Position numbers and translations under genes: made by a program
Notes under the pieces: generated by a model
Databases searched by the model: none
The model's input: only the letters and a program-made list of their open reading frames with translations
What the model was told of the DNA's origin: nothing
NCBI RefSeq assembly: GCF_004765815.2
Contig: NZ_SBIS02000008.1
Location: forward strand, 1 to 64,000
Length of the DNA: 64,000 bases
Direction: 5' to 3'
Origin: Halorussus salinus
Lineage (GTDB): Archaea > Halobacteriota > Halobacteria > Halobacteriales > Haladaptataceae
Shown: positions 9,255 through 18,096 of the stretch, one piece after another
Numbering within the stretch: the stretch's first letter is position 1
How the letters are laid out: every line of letters starts with the position of its first letter

Positions 9255-9378
9255 ATCAGTGTCCTTTGGTGTCCGCCGTAATGAGTCTATGCCCTCTCGG
9301 TACGAATCGGACTTCCTGTTCGAGAACTCGGCGGATTCGATTGTGACAACATCGGCAGAGTCGTCGCAGAGAACGTCT

Positions 9379-9555
9379 CGAAAGCCCCCGCCCGCTCGCG
9401 GTCGCTGAGCAGGATATTCTCGCGCCTCACTTGCTCGCGGTTTTACCGCTCGCAGTTCGCGGCGCAGAGCGCCGCGCAACCGTTCGGCGCGTCGAATAGT
9501 AGCCTGCTCAGACGACCACGGGCCTTCGGCCGCGAGCGGGCGGCCCCTTTCAGTC
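9379..9555. repeat. Hairpin-rich intergenic element with inverted arms
   Basis: This lies in the 424-bp gap between 9254 and 9679, which holds no credible gene. The left arm (9380-9417) contains CCCGCCCGCTCGCGG then CTGAGCAGG. The right arm (9503-9553) contains the inverse, CCTGCTCAG then CCGCGAGCGGGCGG and CCCCTTTCAG. Between them is a perfect 8-bp stem with a 3-nt loop at 9458-9476 (CGCGGCGC-AGA-GCGCCGCG) and a second imperfect pair around GCTCGCGGTTTTACCGCTCG. It resembles REP/MITE-like elements and may also terminate livF transcription. Confidence 0.6.
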
Positions 9556-9678
9556 CACCCAAACGGTCAGATGTGTCGCCGAGCGTTCGCTGGTGGTCGG
9601 CGTCACCGAGCGCACCCCGCGAGGAGAACGCGCCCGTCTCGACCGACTCGCGGCGACTCGGTTCGGACTCGTCGCGGC

Positions 9679-10488
9679 TCAGTTCGTCACGCCGAGGTGG
9701 CGGTCCATCACTTCGCGGTTCTCGCGCAACTGGTCGCTCGTGCCGTGATAGACGATTTCCCCGCGGTCCAGCACGTAGTGGCGGTCGGCCAGTTCCAGCG
9801 CGACGCCGACGTTCTGTTCGACCAGCAGGACCGCGATGCCGTCGTCGTTCAGGCTCGTCACGAGGTCTTCGACCTGCCGGACGACGAAGGGTGCCAGCCC
9901 CTCGGTCGGTTCGTCGAGCAGGAGGAGGTCGGCCCCCGCGACCAGCGCGCGGGCGATGGCGAGCATCTGCTGTTCGCCGCCAGAGAGCGCCGCGCCCTCG
10001 CGGTCGGGATGCTCGCGCAGGTTCTCGAACTCCTGCAAGACCGCCTCGGGGTCGCGCGACTCGGCGGTGTCGCCCCCGCCGAGGTGGCCGACCTGTAGGT
10101 TCTCCGCGACCGTCAGGCCGGGGAAGATGCGGCGCTCCTCCGGGACGAACGCGACGTTCCGCCGGACGGTCTCCTCGGGCGAGCGGTCGGTCACGTCCTC
10201 GCCGCGGAAGGTGACGGTGCCCGCGGTCGGGACCACGTTCCCGACGATGGAGCGCAGGGTGGTCGTCTTGCCCGCGCCGTTGCGCCCGACCAGCGAGACG
10301 ACCTCGCCCTCCTCGACGCAGAGCGAGACGCCGTGCAGTACCTCGGTCGCGCCGTACCCGGCGACGACCTCCGACACGTCCAGCAGGGGGTCCTCGCAGG
10401 CTCCGGCGTCGAGTCGGTCTCCGGCGTCGCGTCGCTCCTCCGCGTCGCTTCGCCGCCCGCCGTCCGCGACGAGTTCGTCGGCGGTCAC
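9679..10488 (-). CDS. livF: Branched-chain amino acid type ABC transporter ATPase LivF
   Basis: The protein couples ATP hydrolysis to import through the LivHM permease as one of two nucleotide-binding subunits. It has Walker A GRNGAGKTT, the Q-loop region NVAFVPEERRIFPGLTV, signature LSGGEQQ, Walker B LLLLDEPTEGL and the switch region VLLVEQN. LivF-type proteins are ~235 residues; this one carries an extra ~34-residue acidic N-terminal extension. The GTG start at 10488 overlaps the livG stop (GTGA), so the pair is translationally coupled. It is the last gene of the operon. Substrate is inferred from family; urea or other amides are possible. Confidence 0.93.
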   Translation of the reverse strand: MTADELVADGGRRSDAEERRDAGDRLDAGACEDPLLDVSEVVAGYGATEVLHGVSLCVEEGEVVSLVGRNGAGKTTTLRSIVGNVVPTAGTVTFRGEDVTDRSPEETVRRNVAFVPEERRIFPGLTVAENLQVGHLGGGDTAESRDPEAVLQEFENLREHPDREGAALSGGEQQMLAIARALVAGADLLLLDEPTEGLAPFVVRQVEDLVTSLNDDGIAVLLVEQNVGVALELADRHYVLDRGEIVYHGTSDQLRENREVMDRHLGVTN

Positions 10489-11363
10489 TCCCGGACACCT
10501 CCGAGGTACGCCTGCTGGACCGCCTCATCGTCGGCGATGCGGTCGGGCGCGTCGGTCGCCAGCACCTGCCCGCGGTTCAGCACGGTCACGGTGTCCGAGA
10601 CGTTCATCACGAGGTCGATGTCGTGTTCGATGAGTAGCATGGTTCTGTCGGCCAGCACCTCCTCGATGAGGGTTATCGTCCGCGTGGTCTCCTCGGCCCC
10701 CATCCCCGCGGTCGGTTCGTCCAACAGGACGAGTTCGGGGTCGGTCGCCAGCACGAGACCGAGTTCGAGTCGCCGCCGGTCGCCGTGGGCCAGATTCCGG
10801 GCGTACTCGTCCCCGCGGTCTTCCAGTCCGATTTCGGCCAGCACCTCGTCGGTCCGGCGCTCGACGGCCTCGAACCGGTCGGTCGGACTGAACAGTTTCC
10901 TCGGGAGCGAGATTCGGCCTTGCCCCTCGGCGACCGACTGGGCCGAGAGCCTGACGTTCTCCCGGACCGAGAGACCGCCGAAGACGGTCGAAATCTGGAA
11001 CGAGCGACCCATCCCGCGCCGGACGCGCTCGTGCGGAGCCAACCGGGTGACCTCCTCGCCGCGGAAGTAGACCGACCCGGAGGTCGGCGTTAGCGCCCCG
11101 GTGATGCAGTTGAACAGCGTCGTCTTCCCCGCGCCGTTCGGGCCGATGACGCTCCGGAACTCGCCCTCGGCGACCGCGAGGTTTACGCCATCGACCGCCG
11201 TGAAGTCGCCGAACTGCTTGGTCAACTCCTCGGTCAGGAGGACCGCTTCGGTCTCGTCCGCGGCGTCCGGGGCGTCGCCCGCGGCCTCCGTCCGCCGGGA
11301 GTCGTCGCCTGCGGAGTCGCCGCTCGCGGACTCTCCGCCCGCTGACTCGTCGCTCACGCTCAT
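10485..11363 (-). CDS. livG: Branched-chain amino acid type ABC transporter ATPase LivG
   Basis: The second nucleotide-binding subunit. It shows Walker A GPNGAGKTT, the LivG-typical GMGRSFQISTVFGGLSVREN after the Q-loop, a signature region LAHGDRRRLELG, Walker B LVLLDEPTAGM and LLIEHDIDLV. The LSGGQ motif is altered to LAHGDRR, as is usual in LivG. About 38 acidic Ser/Asp/Glu residues precede the domain. It overlaps the permease gene by ATGA and livF by GTGA. Confidence 0.93.
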   Translation of the reverse strand: MSVSDESAGGESASGDSAGDDSRRTEAAGDAPDAADETEAVLLTEELTKQFGDFTAVDGVNLAVAEGEFRSVIGPNGAGKTTLFNCITGALTPTSGSVYFRGEEVTRLAPHERVRRGMGRSFQISTVFGGLSVRENVRLSAQSVAEGQGRISLPRKLFSPTDRFEAVERRTDEVLAEIGLEDRGDEYARNLAHGDRRRLELGLVLATDPELVLLDEPTAGMGAEETTRTITLIEEVLADRTMLLIEHDIDLVMNVSDTVTVLNRGQVLATDAPDRIADDEAVQQAYLGGVRE

Positions 11364-13366
11364 TCGTTCACCTCCCGGTCGGCTCGCTCGGCGAGCGGTT
11401 CGTCGTCGTCGCGCGCGCTCGGTCCCGCGCCAGCGTCAGCGCCAGCACCGGGGCGACCCCCGAGGCCCGCGAGCTTTTCGGGGAGCGAGACCAGCCCCCT
11501 CGGGAGCGCGATGACGAAAATCACGAACACGAGACCGAGGAAGAACTGCCACTGGTCGGTGTACGACGACAGGACCTCCTCGAACCCGATGTAGACGCCC
11601 GCGCCGACCATCGGGCCGTAGAGGGTGCCCATCCCGCCGAGGACGGTCATCACGACGACCTCGCCCGAGTTGAGCCAGAACAACAGCGAGGGCGCGACGA
11701 ACCCGTCCTTGACCGCGAACAGGCCGCCAGCCAGCCCCGCCATCGCGCCCGAGACGACGAACGCCCGGCGCTTGTAGGCGGTCACGTCGTAGCCGACGAA
11801 CTCGGTCCGGCGCTCGCTCTCGCGGATGGACTGGAGGACGCTCCCGAACGGCGCGCGCATCATCCGGCGCGCGACGAGGTACGACCCGACCACGGTGGCG
11901 AGCAGGAAGTAGTAGAACAGGGCCTCCTCGCTGACGGCCGGGACCATCTCCGCGATGTCGTCCAGTTCCATCGCGAAGCCGCCGATGCCGTACAGCACGT
12001 CCGCGCCGAACAGGCCGTCGCTCCCGCCGGTCCACTCGAACTTGAAGACGGCCCGGTAGAACAACTGGGCGAACGCCAGCGTAATCATCGAGAAGTAGAC
12101 GCCCGAGACCCGAATCGAGAGGTGGCCGATGGCCCACGCGATAGCGCCGCAGACGACGATAGCGACCGCGAGCGCGACGAACGCCGATGGCGTGAAGTGG
12201 AGCAAAACGAGGAGCGAGGCGTAGGCTCCGGTCCCGTAGAACAGCGCGTGGCCCAGCGAGACCAGTCCGGCGTAGCCCATCACGAAGTCGAGGCTCAGCG
12301 CGAACAGCGCCCAGATGAGTACGTCCGATAGGAGCGTCAGCACGTACTCGGAGTAGAACACCTCGACGCCGAAGGGGACGACCGCGAGGAGGATCACGGC
12401 GATGGTCCCGAGACTGAACCGCTGGCTGTCGGTCAGGACGCCGCCGCCGTGGCCCGCCAGCAGTTCGCCCTCCGCCTCGGCGGTGGTCTGCCACTCGGGG
12501 TTGCCGAACAGGCCCTCGGGCTTGACCAGCAGGACGGCTATCATCAGCACGAAGACGATGAGACCCTCCAGTACGGGCACGTAGGTCCGGGCGAGGGTCT
12601 GGATGACCCCGACCGTCAGACCGCCGACGACCGCTCCTCGGAAACTCCCCAGTCCGCCCAGCACGACGATGACGAACGCGGGGATGATGACCGCATTACC
12701 CATGCCGGGGCTGACGTTCTGGTAGGCTCCCAAGACGACGCCAGCGACCGCCGCCAGCGCCGCGCCCGCGCCGAAGACCAGCGTGTAGTAGCGGTCGATG
12801 TCGATGCCGAGGTTCCGGACCATCTCGCGGTCCTGCGACCCGGCGCGCACGACCAGTCCGAATCGCGTGTTGTTCAGCGCCCACCACGTCGCCAGCGAGA
12901 GGAGCGCGCCGAACGCGACGATGAAGTAGCTGTACAGCGAGTTGCTCACGCCCAGAATCGTCACCGGGCCGTCCAGCACCGGCGGCGGCGCGAACGCCTT
13001 GGCCTGCTTGCCCCAGAAGAAGGTGATGACATCGTTGAGCATCAACACCAACCCGAAGGTCAGCAGGATGTGGTAGAGCGGATTCCGGTCGTAGAGCGGT
13101 CGGAGGGTCAGTCGCTCGATGCCAGCGCCGACGACCCCGACCAGCAGGGGCGCGACCACGAGCGCGACCCAGAACCCCGCGCCGCCCAGCGGCGAGACGA
13201 TGGCGAACGCGAAGTACGCGCCCAAGGCGAACAGTTCGCCGTGCGCGAAGTTTATCACGTCCATCACGCCGAAGATGACCGACAGTCCCGCGGCTATCAG
13301 GACGTACACCATCCCGATGGTCAGGCCGTTGACCAACTGCTCCGCGACTCCCGTGACGCCGACCAT
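11360..13366 (-). CDS. Fused LivH-LivM permease of the branched-chain amino acid ABC transporter
   Basis: The 668-residue protein contains both permease subunits in one chain. Residues ~1-290 are LivH-like (NGLTIGMVYVLIAAGLSVIFG, then INFAHGELFALGAY, ending LVKPEGLFGN). A ~30-residue linker follows, and residues ~325-650 are LivM-like (ALSLDFVMGYAGLVSLGHA, GVYFSMITLAFAQ, VVVMTVLGGMGTLYGP). These are normally two proteins of about 300 and 350 residues. The frame has no stop across the junction. The gene follows the binding-protein stop by 1 bp and overlaps livG by ATGA. Confidence 0.93.
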   Translation of the reverse strand: MVGVTGVAEQLVNGLTIGMVYVLIAAGLSVIFGVMDVINFAHGELFALGAYFAFAIVSPLGGAGFWVALVVAPLLVGVVGAGIERLTLRPLYDRNPLYHILLTFGLVLMLNDVITFFWGKQAKAFAPPPVLDGPVTILGVSNSLYSYFIVAFGALLSLATWWALNNTRFGLVVRAGSQDREMVRNLGIDIDRYYTLVFGAGAALAAVAGVVLGAYQNVSPGMGNAVIIPAFVIVVLGGLGSFRGAVVGGLTVGVIQTLARTYVPVLEGLIVFVLMIAVLLVKPEGLFGNPEWQTTAEAEGELLAGHGGGVLTDSQRFSLGTIAVILLAVVPFGVEVFYSEYVLTLLSDVLIWALFALSLDFVMGYAGLVSLGHALFYGTGAYASLLVLLHFTPSAFVALAVAIVVCGAIAWAIGHLSIRVSGVYFSMITLAFAQLFYRAVFKFEWTGGSDGLFGADVLYGIGGFAMELDDIAEMVPAVSEEALFYYFLLATVVGSYLVARRMMRAPFGSVLQSIRESERRTEFVGYDVTAYKRRAFVVSGAMAGLAGGLFAVKDGFVAPSLLFWLNSGEVVVMTVLGGMGTLYGPMVGAGVYIGFEEVLSSYTDQWQFFLGLVFVIFVIALPRGLVSLPEKLAGLGGRPGAGADAGAGPSARDDDEPLAERADREVNE

Positions 13367-13367
13367 G

Positions 13368-14672
13368 TTAGAGGTCGCAGTTGGTCTCGTCGCAGGGCGG
13401 GATGGCGTTCGGTCCCTCGACCTTCTGTCGGAGCGCGACGTTCGCCGGGCCGCCGCCGTTCGGTTCGACGTTCTCGCCCGCCCAGACCGGGTTCATGGCT
13501 TGGTGGTCGCACTCCCGGAATCGGTTCGGCCCGAAGGTGCTTGGCACTTCTAACCCCGGCAAGGTGTCTTTGACCTCCTCGGGGTCGCTACTCCCGGCTT
13601 CCGCGATGCCGTGGGCGGTCATCCGGATGGAGTCGTAGGCGACTCTGGCGAAACTGTCGGGCACCGTATCGTAGGCGTCCTGATACGCCGACACGAACTC
13701 TTGGTTGTCGCCGGTTTCGAGTTTGGGCACGTACCGGACCCCGCCGTAAGTGCCGTAGGCCGCCGGGCCGAGGGCGTTCCGGACGACTTGGAACGTCATC
13801 GTGGGACTGACCAACTGCACGTCGTCTTTCAGTCCCTGATTCGCGGCCTGCTTGGTGAAGTTGATGAGGTCGCCGCCGGTCATGCCCAGCACGGCAACGT
13901 CGGCGTCGGAGTTGCTAATCTGGCTGATGTACGACCCGTAGTTGGTCGCGCCGAGTTGCGACCGGGAGACGCCGACCTCCGTGAAGTCGTCGCTGGTCGC
14001 CTGCATCCGGGAACTCCACTCCCGCCGGACCGACTGGCCGTAGGCGTAGTCGGCGATGTGGAACCAGACGTTCGTGCCGACGTTGTTCGCGGTCCACGGC
14101 GCGACCGCCTCCGCGATTTGGGCGGTGTGGGTCTCGGCCCGGAATACGTACTCGTTGCACTCCGCGCCCGTGATGTTCATCGCGGCCGCGCCGGGGTTGT
14201 AGATGACCTCCTCGTTTTCGGCGAAAGAGTTGAGCGCCAGCGCGGTCGAACTCGAAATCGCGCCCATCAGGAACCCCGCGCCGTCCTGCTGGACGACCTT
14301 CTGAGCGACCTGTCGGCCGGTCGCGGTGTCGGCCTCGGTGTCCTCGTAGACGGCGTCCATCTCGAAGCCGAACTCGTCGCTCTCGTTGACGTGCTGGACC
14401 GCCAGTTTCGCGCCGTTGCGCTGGCCCTCCGCGAGACCGCCGTACGGCCCGGTCATCGGACTCAACACGCCGTAGGTCACCGAATCGACGCCCTGATTGC
14501 CGAGGCCCGCGCCGCCGACGCACCCCGCGAGCGCGCCGACGCCCGCGACCCCGGAGAGTCGGAGGATGGTCCGCCGCGACGCGAGTCCGCCGTCTCGCCG
14601 CCCCCGACCGGCGTCCTCGGTCGTTCCGCCCGTCGCACTGTCGCCACCTTGTGGGTTGGTTTCGCGTCCCAT
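13368..14672 (-). CDS. Branched-chain amino acid type ABC transporter substrate-binding lipoprotein
   Basis: The N-terminus carries a Tat signal with lipobox (SRRTILRLSGVAGVGALAGC). The mature part is a periplasmic-binding fold type I protein: VDSVTYGVLSPMTGPYGGLA, QRNGAKLAVQHVNE and GFLMGAISSSTALAL are typical of LivJ/LivK-like receptors. It captures substrate outside the membrane and delivers it to the LivHM fusion. First gene of the operon, with a TATA element 26 bp upstream of the ATG. The exact ligand is not readable from sequence. Confidence 0.9.
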   Translation of the reverse strand: MGRETNPQGGDSATGGTTEDAGRGRRDGGLASRRTILRLSGVAGVGALAGCVGGAGLGNQGVDSVTYGVLSPMTGPYGGLAEGQRNGAKLAVQHVNESDEFGFEMDAVYEDTEADTATGRQVAQKVVQQDGAGFLMGAISSSTALALNSFAENEEVIYNPGAAAMNITGAECNEYVFRAETHTAQIAEAVAPWTANNVGTNVWFHIADYAYGQSVRREWSSRMQATSDDFTEVGVSRSQLGATNYGSYISQISNSDADVAVLGMTGGDLINFTKQAANQGLKDDVQLVSPTMTFQVVRNALGPAAYGTYGGVRYVPKLETGDNQEFVSAYQDAYDTVPDSFARVAYDSIRMTAHGIAEAGSSDPEEVKDTLPGLEVPSTFGPNRFRECDHQAMNPVWAGENVEPNGGGPANVALRQKVEGPNAIPPCDETNCDL

Positions 14673-14692
14673 ACCAGCTATGCGGAACCTTC

Positions 14693-14703
14693 GTTAATAA
14701 ACT
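14693..14703 (-). promoter_or_regulatory. TATA element of the liv operon
   Basis: On the minus strand GTTTATTAA is centred about 26 bp before the ATG at 14672, consistent with a leaderless transcript for the whole operon. Confidence 0.6.
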
Positions 14704-14791
14704 ATTGTGTGTGATGAGGCGGCGACGACGGCGAAATAACCGGCAAAATTGTGGGAACAACGACAGAAACGGCGGAGACGACCCGCGCCGC

Positions 14792-15796
14792 CTACTCGAA
14801 GTGGGGCACGACTTCCTCGCCCAATCGCTCGACGCACTCGACCATCCGGTCGGTACCGATTCCGGGGTGATAGGTCCGGAAGACGAAGTGTACGTCGTCG
14901 CCCAGCGCCTCGCGGTACTCCTCTAACTGGTCGATTACCTGCTCGGGCGTGCCGAAGATGGCCTGTTCTTTCAGTTCTCGCTTGCGCTCGTCGTCCAACT
15001 CTTCGACCTCCTCGCCCGAGAAAATCTCGGCGTAGCGACGCTGGATGTAGAAGTAGCCCTCCTTCATCTTCTCCCACGCGTCTTCCTTCGAGTCGCCGAC
15101 GAAGCCGTGCTGGAGGACGTACACGTCGAACTCTCCGCCGATATCTTCGTCGGCGCGCACGCTCCGGATGTCCTCGACACGCTTGCGGACGCCCTCCACG
15201 GAGAGCGCCGAGGGCGCACACCACGCGTCGGCGACCCGCGCCGCGCGCCGGACCGCTGGTTTCGCGGACCCGCCGTACATCACCGGAATCTCGCCGTCGG
15301 GCTTGGGCGTCACGCTCACGTCGGGAGACACGTCGTGGAACTCGGCGTCGTAGTCGAGGGGGCCGTCGGACCACGCCGCCCGGAGGAGGTCCGTGGTGTC
15401 GGCCATTCGCTCGACGCGCTCCTCGCGGGGGACGCCGAACTCCTCGAACTCGGTCGGGTTCGACCCGATGGCGAGGCCGAGGGTGAGTCGCCCCTCCGAC
15501 AGCAGGTCCACCGTCGCGGCGTCCTCGGCGAGTCGAACCCCGTCGTACAGCGGGGCCAACGCGATGCAGGTGCCGAGTTCTATCTCGTCGGTCTCGGCCG
15601 CGAGCGCCCCGAGGGTCGGCATCGTCGCCGAGAGGTAGCCGTCCTCCGCGAAGTGATGCTCCGAGACCCACGCGCTGGCGAGGCCAGAGTCATCGATGGC
15701 CCGCCCGAGGGTCAGCATCTCGTCGTAGACCTCCTCCATCGAGCGGTCGTCGTCGGGTCGCCGCTGACAGGTGAACAGTCCGGTCCCGATTTCCAT
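14792..15796 (-). CDS. LLM-class flavin-dependent oxidoreductase (luciferase-like)
   Basis: A 334-residue TIM-barrel flavoprotein of the bacterial luciferase-like family. Family features seen are the N-terminal strand MEIGTGLFT, WVSEHHF (residues ~43-49), VDLLSEGRLTLGLAIGSNP and the late YGGSAKPAVRRAARVADAW. Members are FMN- or F420-dependent oxidoreductases; haloarchaea make F420, so either cofactor is possible. The substrate is unknown. It lies directly upstream of the liv operon on the same strand, separated by 119 bp that contain the liv promoter. Confidence 0.88.
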   Translation of the reverse strand: MEIGTGLFTCQRRPDDDRSMEEVYDEMLTLGRAIDDSGLASAWVSEHHFAEDGYLSATMPTLGALAAETDEIELGTCIALAPLYDGVRLAEDAATVDLLSEGRLTLGLAIGSNPTEFEEFGVPREERVERMADTTDLLRAAWSDGPLDYDAEFHDVSPDVSVTPKPDGEIPVMYGGSAKPAVRRAARVADAWCAPSALSVEGVRKRVEDIRSVRADEDIGGEFDVYVLQHGFVGDSKEDAWEKMKEGYFYIQRRYAEIFSGEEVEELDDERKRELKEQAIFGTPEQVIDQLEEYREALGDDVHFVFRTYHPGIGTDRMVECVERLGEEVVPHFE

Positions 15797-15903
15797 ACCC
15801 CGACGGTCGGCCGGGAGCGTCTTAGTGTTTTACAACCGAGCAGTCCTCGCATCGTCGGCCTCCTCGCCACGAGGTTTATGACCGACGGGCAACGGGAACC
15901 GAC

Positions 15904-16068
15904 ATGGTCGTCTTCGGCGCGGGCGGCGGCGGCAACAGCATGAGCGTCTCCCAGCAGTCCAACGAGGGCATCGGTAGCGACGGCCCCGACGACGACGGAA
16001 TCACGGGAATCGTCGTGTTGGCCACCCTGCTGGTGGCGCTGTTCCTGTTCTTCTTCCTGTTCGGGTAG
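15904..16068 (+). CDS. Small C-terminally anchored membrane protein, 54 aa
   Basis: The ATG at 15904 opens a 54-codon frame ending TAG at 16066. Residues 1-32 are Gly/Ser/Asp-rich and soluble. Residues ~33-54 are a single hydrophobic helix ending LFLFFFLFG. This is a tail-anchor layout with the acidic part probably cytosolic. No family recognised; monocistronic. Confidence 0.6.
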   Translation: MVVFGAGGGGNSMSVSQQSNEGIGSDGPDDDGITGIVVLATLLVALFLFFFLFG

Positions 16069-16144
16069 CGGGTCGGTCGCTTCTCGGACATAAACCTGCG
16101 CGCGAAGTTTTTCGTACGATGCCGCGACGAACTGTCGGCACGTC

Positions 16145-16690
16145 ATGGATACGGAGTCGCAAGCCTCGTCGGCAAGCGGCCGTAGCGATTCGAGGCGCAG
16201 GTCGAGCGAATCGGGTTCCGAACGGGAACTGCTGTTGAACGAAGCCCGGACGACGACGAACCAGCAACTCGGGCAAATAAACAAGGTAGACGACCAAGCA
16301 GTGCGGACGGTGCGGATAGGATTCGTCCTACTTGGGGTTTTGGCTGGCGGAGCGCAGTTTCAGTTACTCCCGCCGTTCGGACTCCTCGCAATCGTCGGGA
16401 CGGTTTCTCTCGTCGGGTCGCTCGTCGTCGCGCTGTTCGTCTACGGCACGTCGAGACTCTTTATCGGCCCGCAGTTGGACCGGATTGCCGACGACAATTC
16501 CGAAAAGCGAGATGTCGGAGATTCATCCACCGAGACGCACGCCGAAGCCGTCGATCAGTACGAGAGTGGAATTACGTGGAATCGGCGCGTCCTCTACTCG
16601 AACGCATCGATTCTGGGTTTCGCTCGTTTCTTGCTCGCTCTCGCTGTCGTGGATTTCGTGCTGGTGGTCCTGTTCCATGAGACGACCTGA
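16145..16690 (+). CDS. Membrane protein of duplicated module, copy 1 (181 aa)
   Basis: The first ~45 residues are Ser/Arg-rich. A conserved amphipathic block follows (LLLNEARTTTNQQLGQINK, then D-x-x-AVR), leading into helix 1 (RIGFVLLGVLAGG), helix 2 (VGTVSLVGSLVVALFVYGT), a polar loop of about 50 residues and a C-terminal helix (FARFLLALAVVDFVLVVLF). The same architecture and signature recur in the protein at 20087-20656. Each copy is followed on its own strand by a ~41-codon gene of a second shared family. The layout (N-terminal helix plus 2TM plus 1TM) recalls small membrane effectors such as SLATT proteins, but I cannot assign the family. Confidence 0.75.
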   Translation: MDTESQASSASGRSDSRRRSSESGSERELLLNEARTTTNQQLGQINKVDDQAVRTVRIGFVLLGVLAGGAQFQLLPPFGLLAIVGTVSLVGSLVVALFVYGTSRLFIGPQLDRIADDNSEKRDVGDSSTETHAEAVDQYESGITWNRRVLYSNASILGFARFLLALAVVDFVLVVLFHETT

Positions 16691-16718
16691 CTGACACACC
16701 GAATTCGCCGCACGAACC

Positions 16719-16731
16719 TTTCTTAACTATT
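16719..16731 (+). promoter_or_regulatory. TATA element of the 41-codon gene
   Basis: TTTCTTAACTATT is centred about 28 bp before the ATG at 16754, so the small gene has its own promoter and probably a leaderless mRNA. Confidence 0.5.
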
Positions 16732-16753
16732 CTGCGTCAATACTGACGTAGCT

Positions 16754-16879
16754 ATGACCAAAACAGACGAAGACGACGTGCGCCACGCTAGCGGTGAATA
16801 CGTCTACACCGGCCCGAAGTGGCTGGCGGACCTGAAATTCCGCCTCGGCCGCTGGCTCGAAGAGGAGCGCGGTTGGTAG
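16754..16879 (+). CDS. 41-residue protein of duplicated module, copy 1
   Basis: ATG 16754 to TAG 16877. The acidic N-terminus is followed by EYVYTGPKWLADLKFRLGRW and a short LEEERGW end. The protein at 19936-20064 shares YVYTGPK, L-K-x-R-L-x-x-WLE and the terminal RGW, and also follows a membrane protein of the same family as the one preceding this gene. It has a basic amphipathic helix and no Cys. Function unknown; it may act with the membrane protein. Confidence 0.75.
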   Translation: MTKTDEDDVRHASGEYVYTGPKWLADLKFRLGRWLEEERGW

Positions 16880-16910
16880 CGACGGACGCTCCGACGATTG
16901 TCACTCGCCC

Positions 16911-17627
16911 CTACGTCTCGTCTTTCTGGACGGTCTCCCGGCCGATGAACCGCGGGCGCTCCTCGACGGCGAGGAAGTTGTCCACGTCCTCGCGGGCCTC
17001 CTTGGCCTTGCCCTTCTCGGGGTCGTAGTCCCGGCTTCCTTCCGCCCCGAGGGCGTCGTAGAGTTTGTCCAAGTCCTCGAAGTAGAGTTCCGCGATACCG
17101 TCGAACTCGGCGTTCTCGGGGTCGGTGGGCAGGACCGTCGCGTACCGAACTACCCCTTCTATCTCGCGGGCGATTGGCGTGTGGTTGTTCTGCCAGTACT
17201 CCACGAACTCGTCGTGGGTCATGTCGTCTTGGCGGACGAGGAACGCCGAGTGCTTGTAGAGGCCGTCGGTGTCGCCGTCCACCTCGTCTTTCTGGACGAT
17301 CTCCTCGCCGATGAAGCGGGGTCGCCGGTCGATGTCGAGGAAGTTGTCCACGTCCTCGCGGGCCTCCTTGGCCTTGCCTTGCTCGGGGTCGTAGTCGCGC
17401 GACCCCTCGCTCCCCAAGGCGTCGTGGAGCGCGTCTAACTCCTCGAAGTAGAGTTCGGCGAGTCCGTCGAACTCGGCGTTCTCGGGGTCGGTCGGCAGGA
17501 CGGTCTGGTAGCGCGTGACGCCCTCGATTTCGCGAGCGATGGGCGTGTGATTGTTCTGCCAGTAGTCCACGAACTCGTCGTGGGTCATCCCTTCCTGTCG
17601 AACCAACAGGGCGACGTGCTTGTACAT
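16911..17627 (-). CDS. Tandem EthD-domain protein, 238 aa
   Basis: Two EthD-like ferredoxin-fold domains are fused (residues ~1-110 and ~124-238). They share long identical runs: MTHDEFV-YWQNNHTPIARE, LPTDPENAEFDG, EGSRDYDPE and GKAKEAREDVDNFL. Single EthD domains form dimers and accompany ring-cleavage or ether-degrading enzymes, so this is probably a dimer in one chain. The start at 17627 fits the EthD first strand and a TATA-like TTTTATG ~27 bp upstream; an ATG at 17657 is possible. No catabolic partner is adjacent. Confidence 0.85.
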   Translation of the reverse strand: MYKHVALLVRQEGMTHDEFVDYWQNNHTPIAREIEGVTRYQTVLPTDPENAEFDGLAELYFEELDALHDALGSEGSRDYDPEQGKAKEAREDVDNFLDIDRRPRFIGEEIVQKDEVDGDTDGLYKHSAFLVRQDDMTHDEFVEYWQNNHTPIAREIEGVVRYATVLPTDPENAEFDGIAELYFEDLDKLYDALGAEGSRDYDPEKGKAKEAREDVDNFLAVEERPRFIGRETVQKDET

Positions 17628-17772
17628 CGTAATTGTAGCCACATCCGGAGCGTTCATAAAACCATCCGGAAACGCCGCGGAGCGGTTCGTCGGGGCGGTC
17701 AGAGCCGAGGCGGGGGCCGCGGCCCGCGGACCGAAGCGAGGAGTGCCCGGAGACGAGAGGAGTGCCCGAAAA

Positions 17773-18096
17773 CTAGTGCCCACCCGACGAGACGTGCAGT
17801 CCGACGATGCCGACGACGATGACGCCGATGAACGCGATTCGCGCGAGGTCGGCGGGTTCGTCGAACAGGAAGATACCCAGCGTCGCCGTACCGACCGCGC
17901 CGATGCCGGTCCAGACCGCGTAGGCGGTCCCGACGGGGAGGTTCTCGACCGCTCTCGCCAGCAACACCATGCTGACGACGAGGGCGAGGACGGTCGCGGC
18001 GGTCGGCATCGGTTTCGAGAGACCGTCGGAGTACTCCAACCCGACCGCCCACGCGATTTCGAACAGGCCCGCGACGACGAGGAGGTACCACGACAT
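17773..18096 (-). CDS. SMR-family guanidinium exporter Gdx (SugE type)
   Basis: The 107-residue protein has four helices and begins MSWYLLVVAGLFEIAWAVGL, with the membrane-embedded Glu (residue 13) that binds the proton and cation in SMR proteins. The block LPVGTAYAVWTGIGAVG and the ending GIVGLHVS are closer to SugE/Gdx than to EmrE drug pumps. It works as an antiparallel dimer exporting guanidinium or similar cations. The ATG at 18096 is fixed by the family N-terminus. Confidence 0.88.
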   Translation of the reverse strand: MSWYLLVVAGLFEIAWAVGLEYSDGLSKPMPTAATVLALVVSMVLLARAVENLPVGTAYAVWTGIGAVGTATLGIFLFDEPADLARIAFIGVIVVGIVGLHVSSGGH

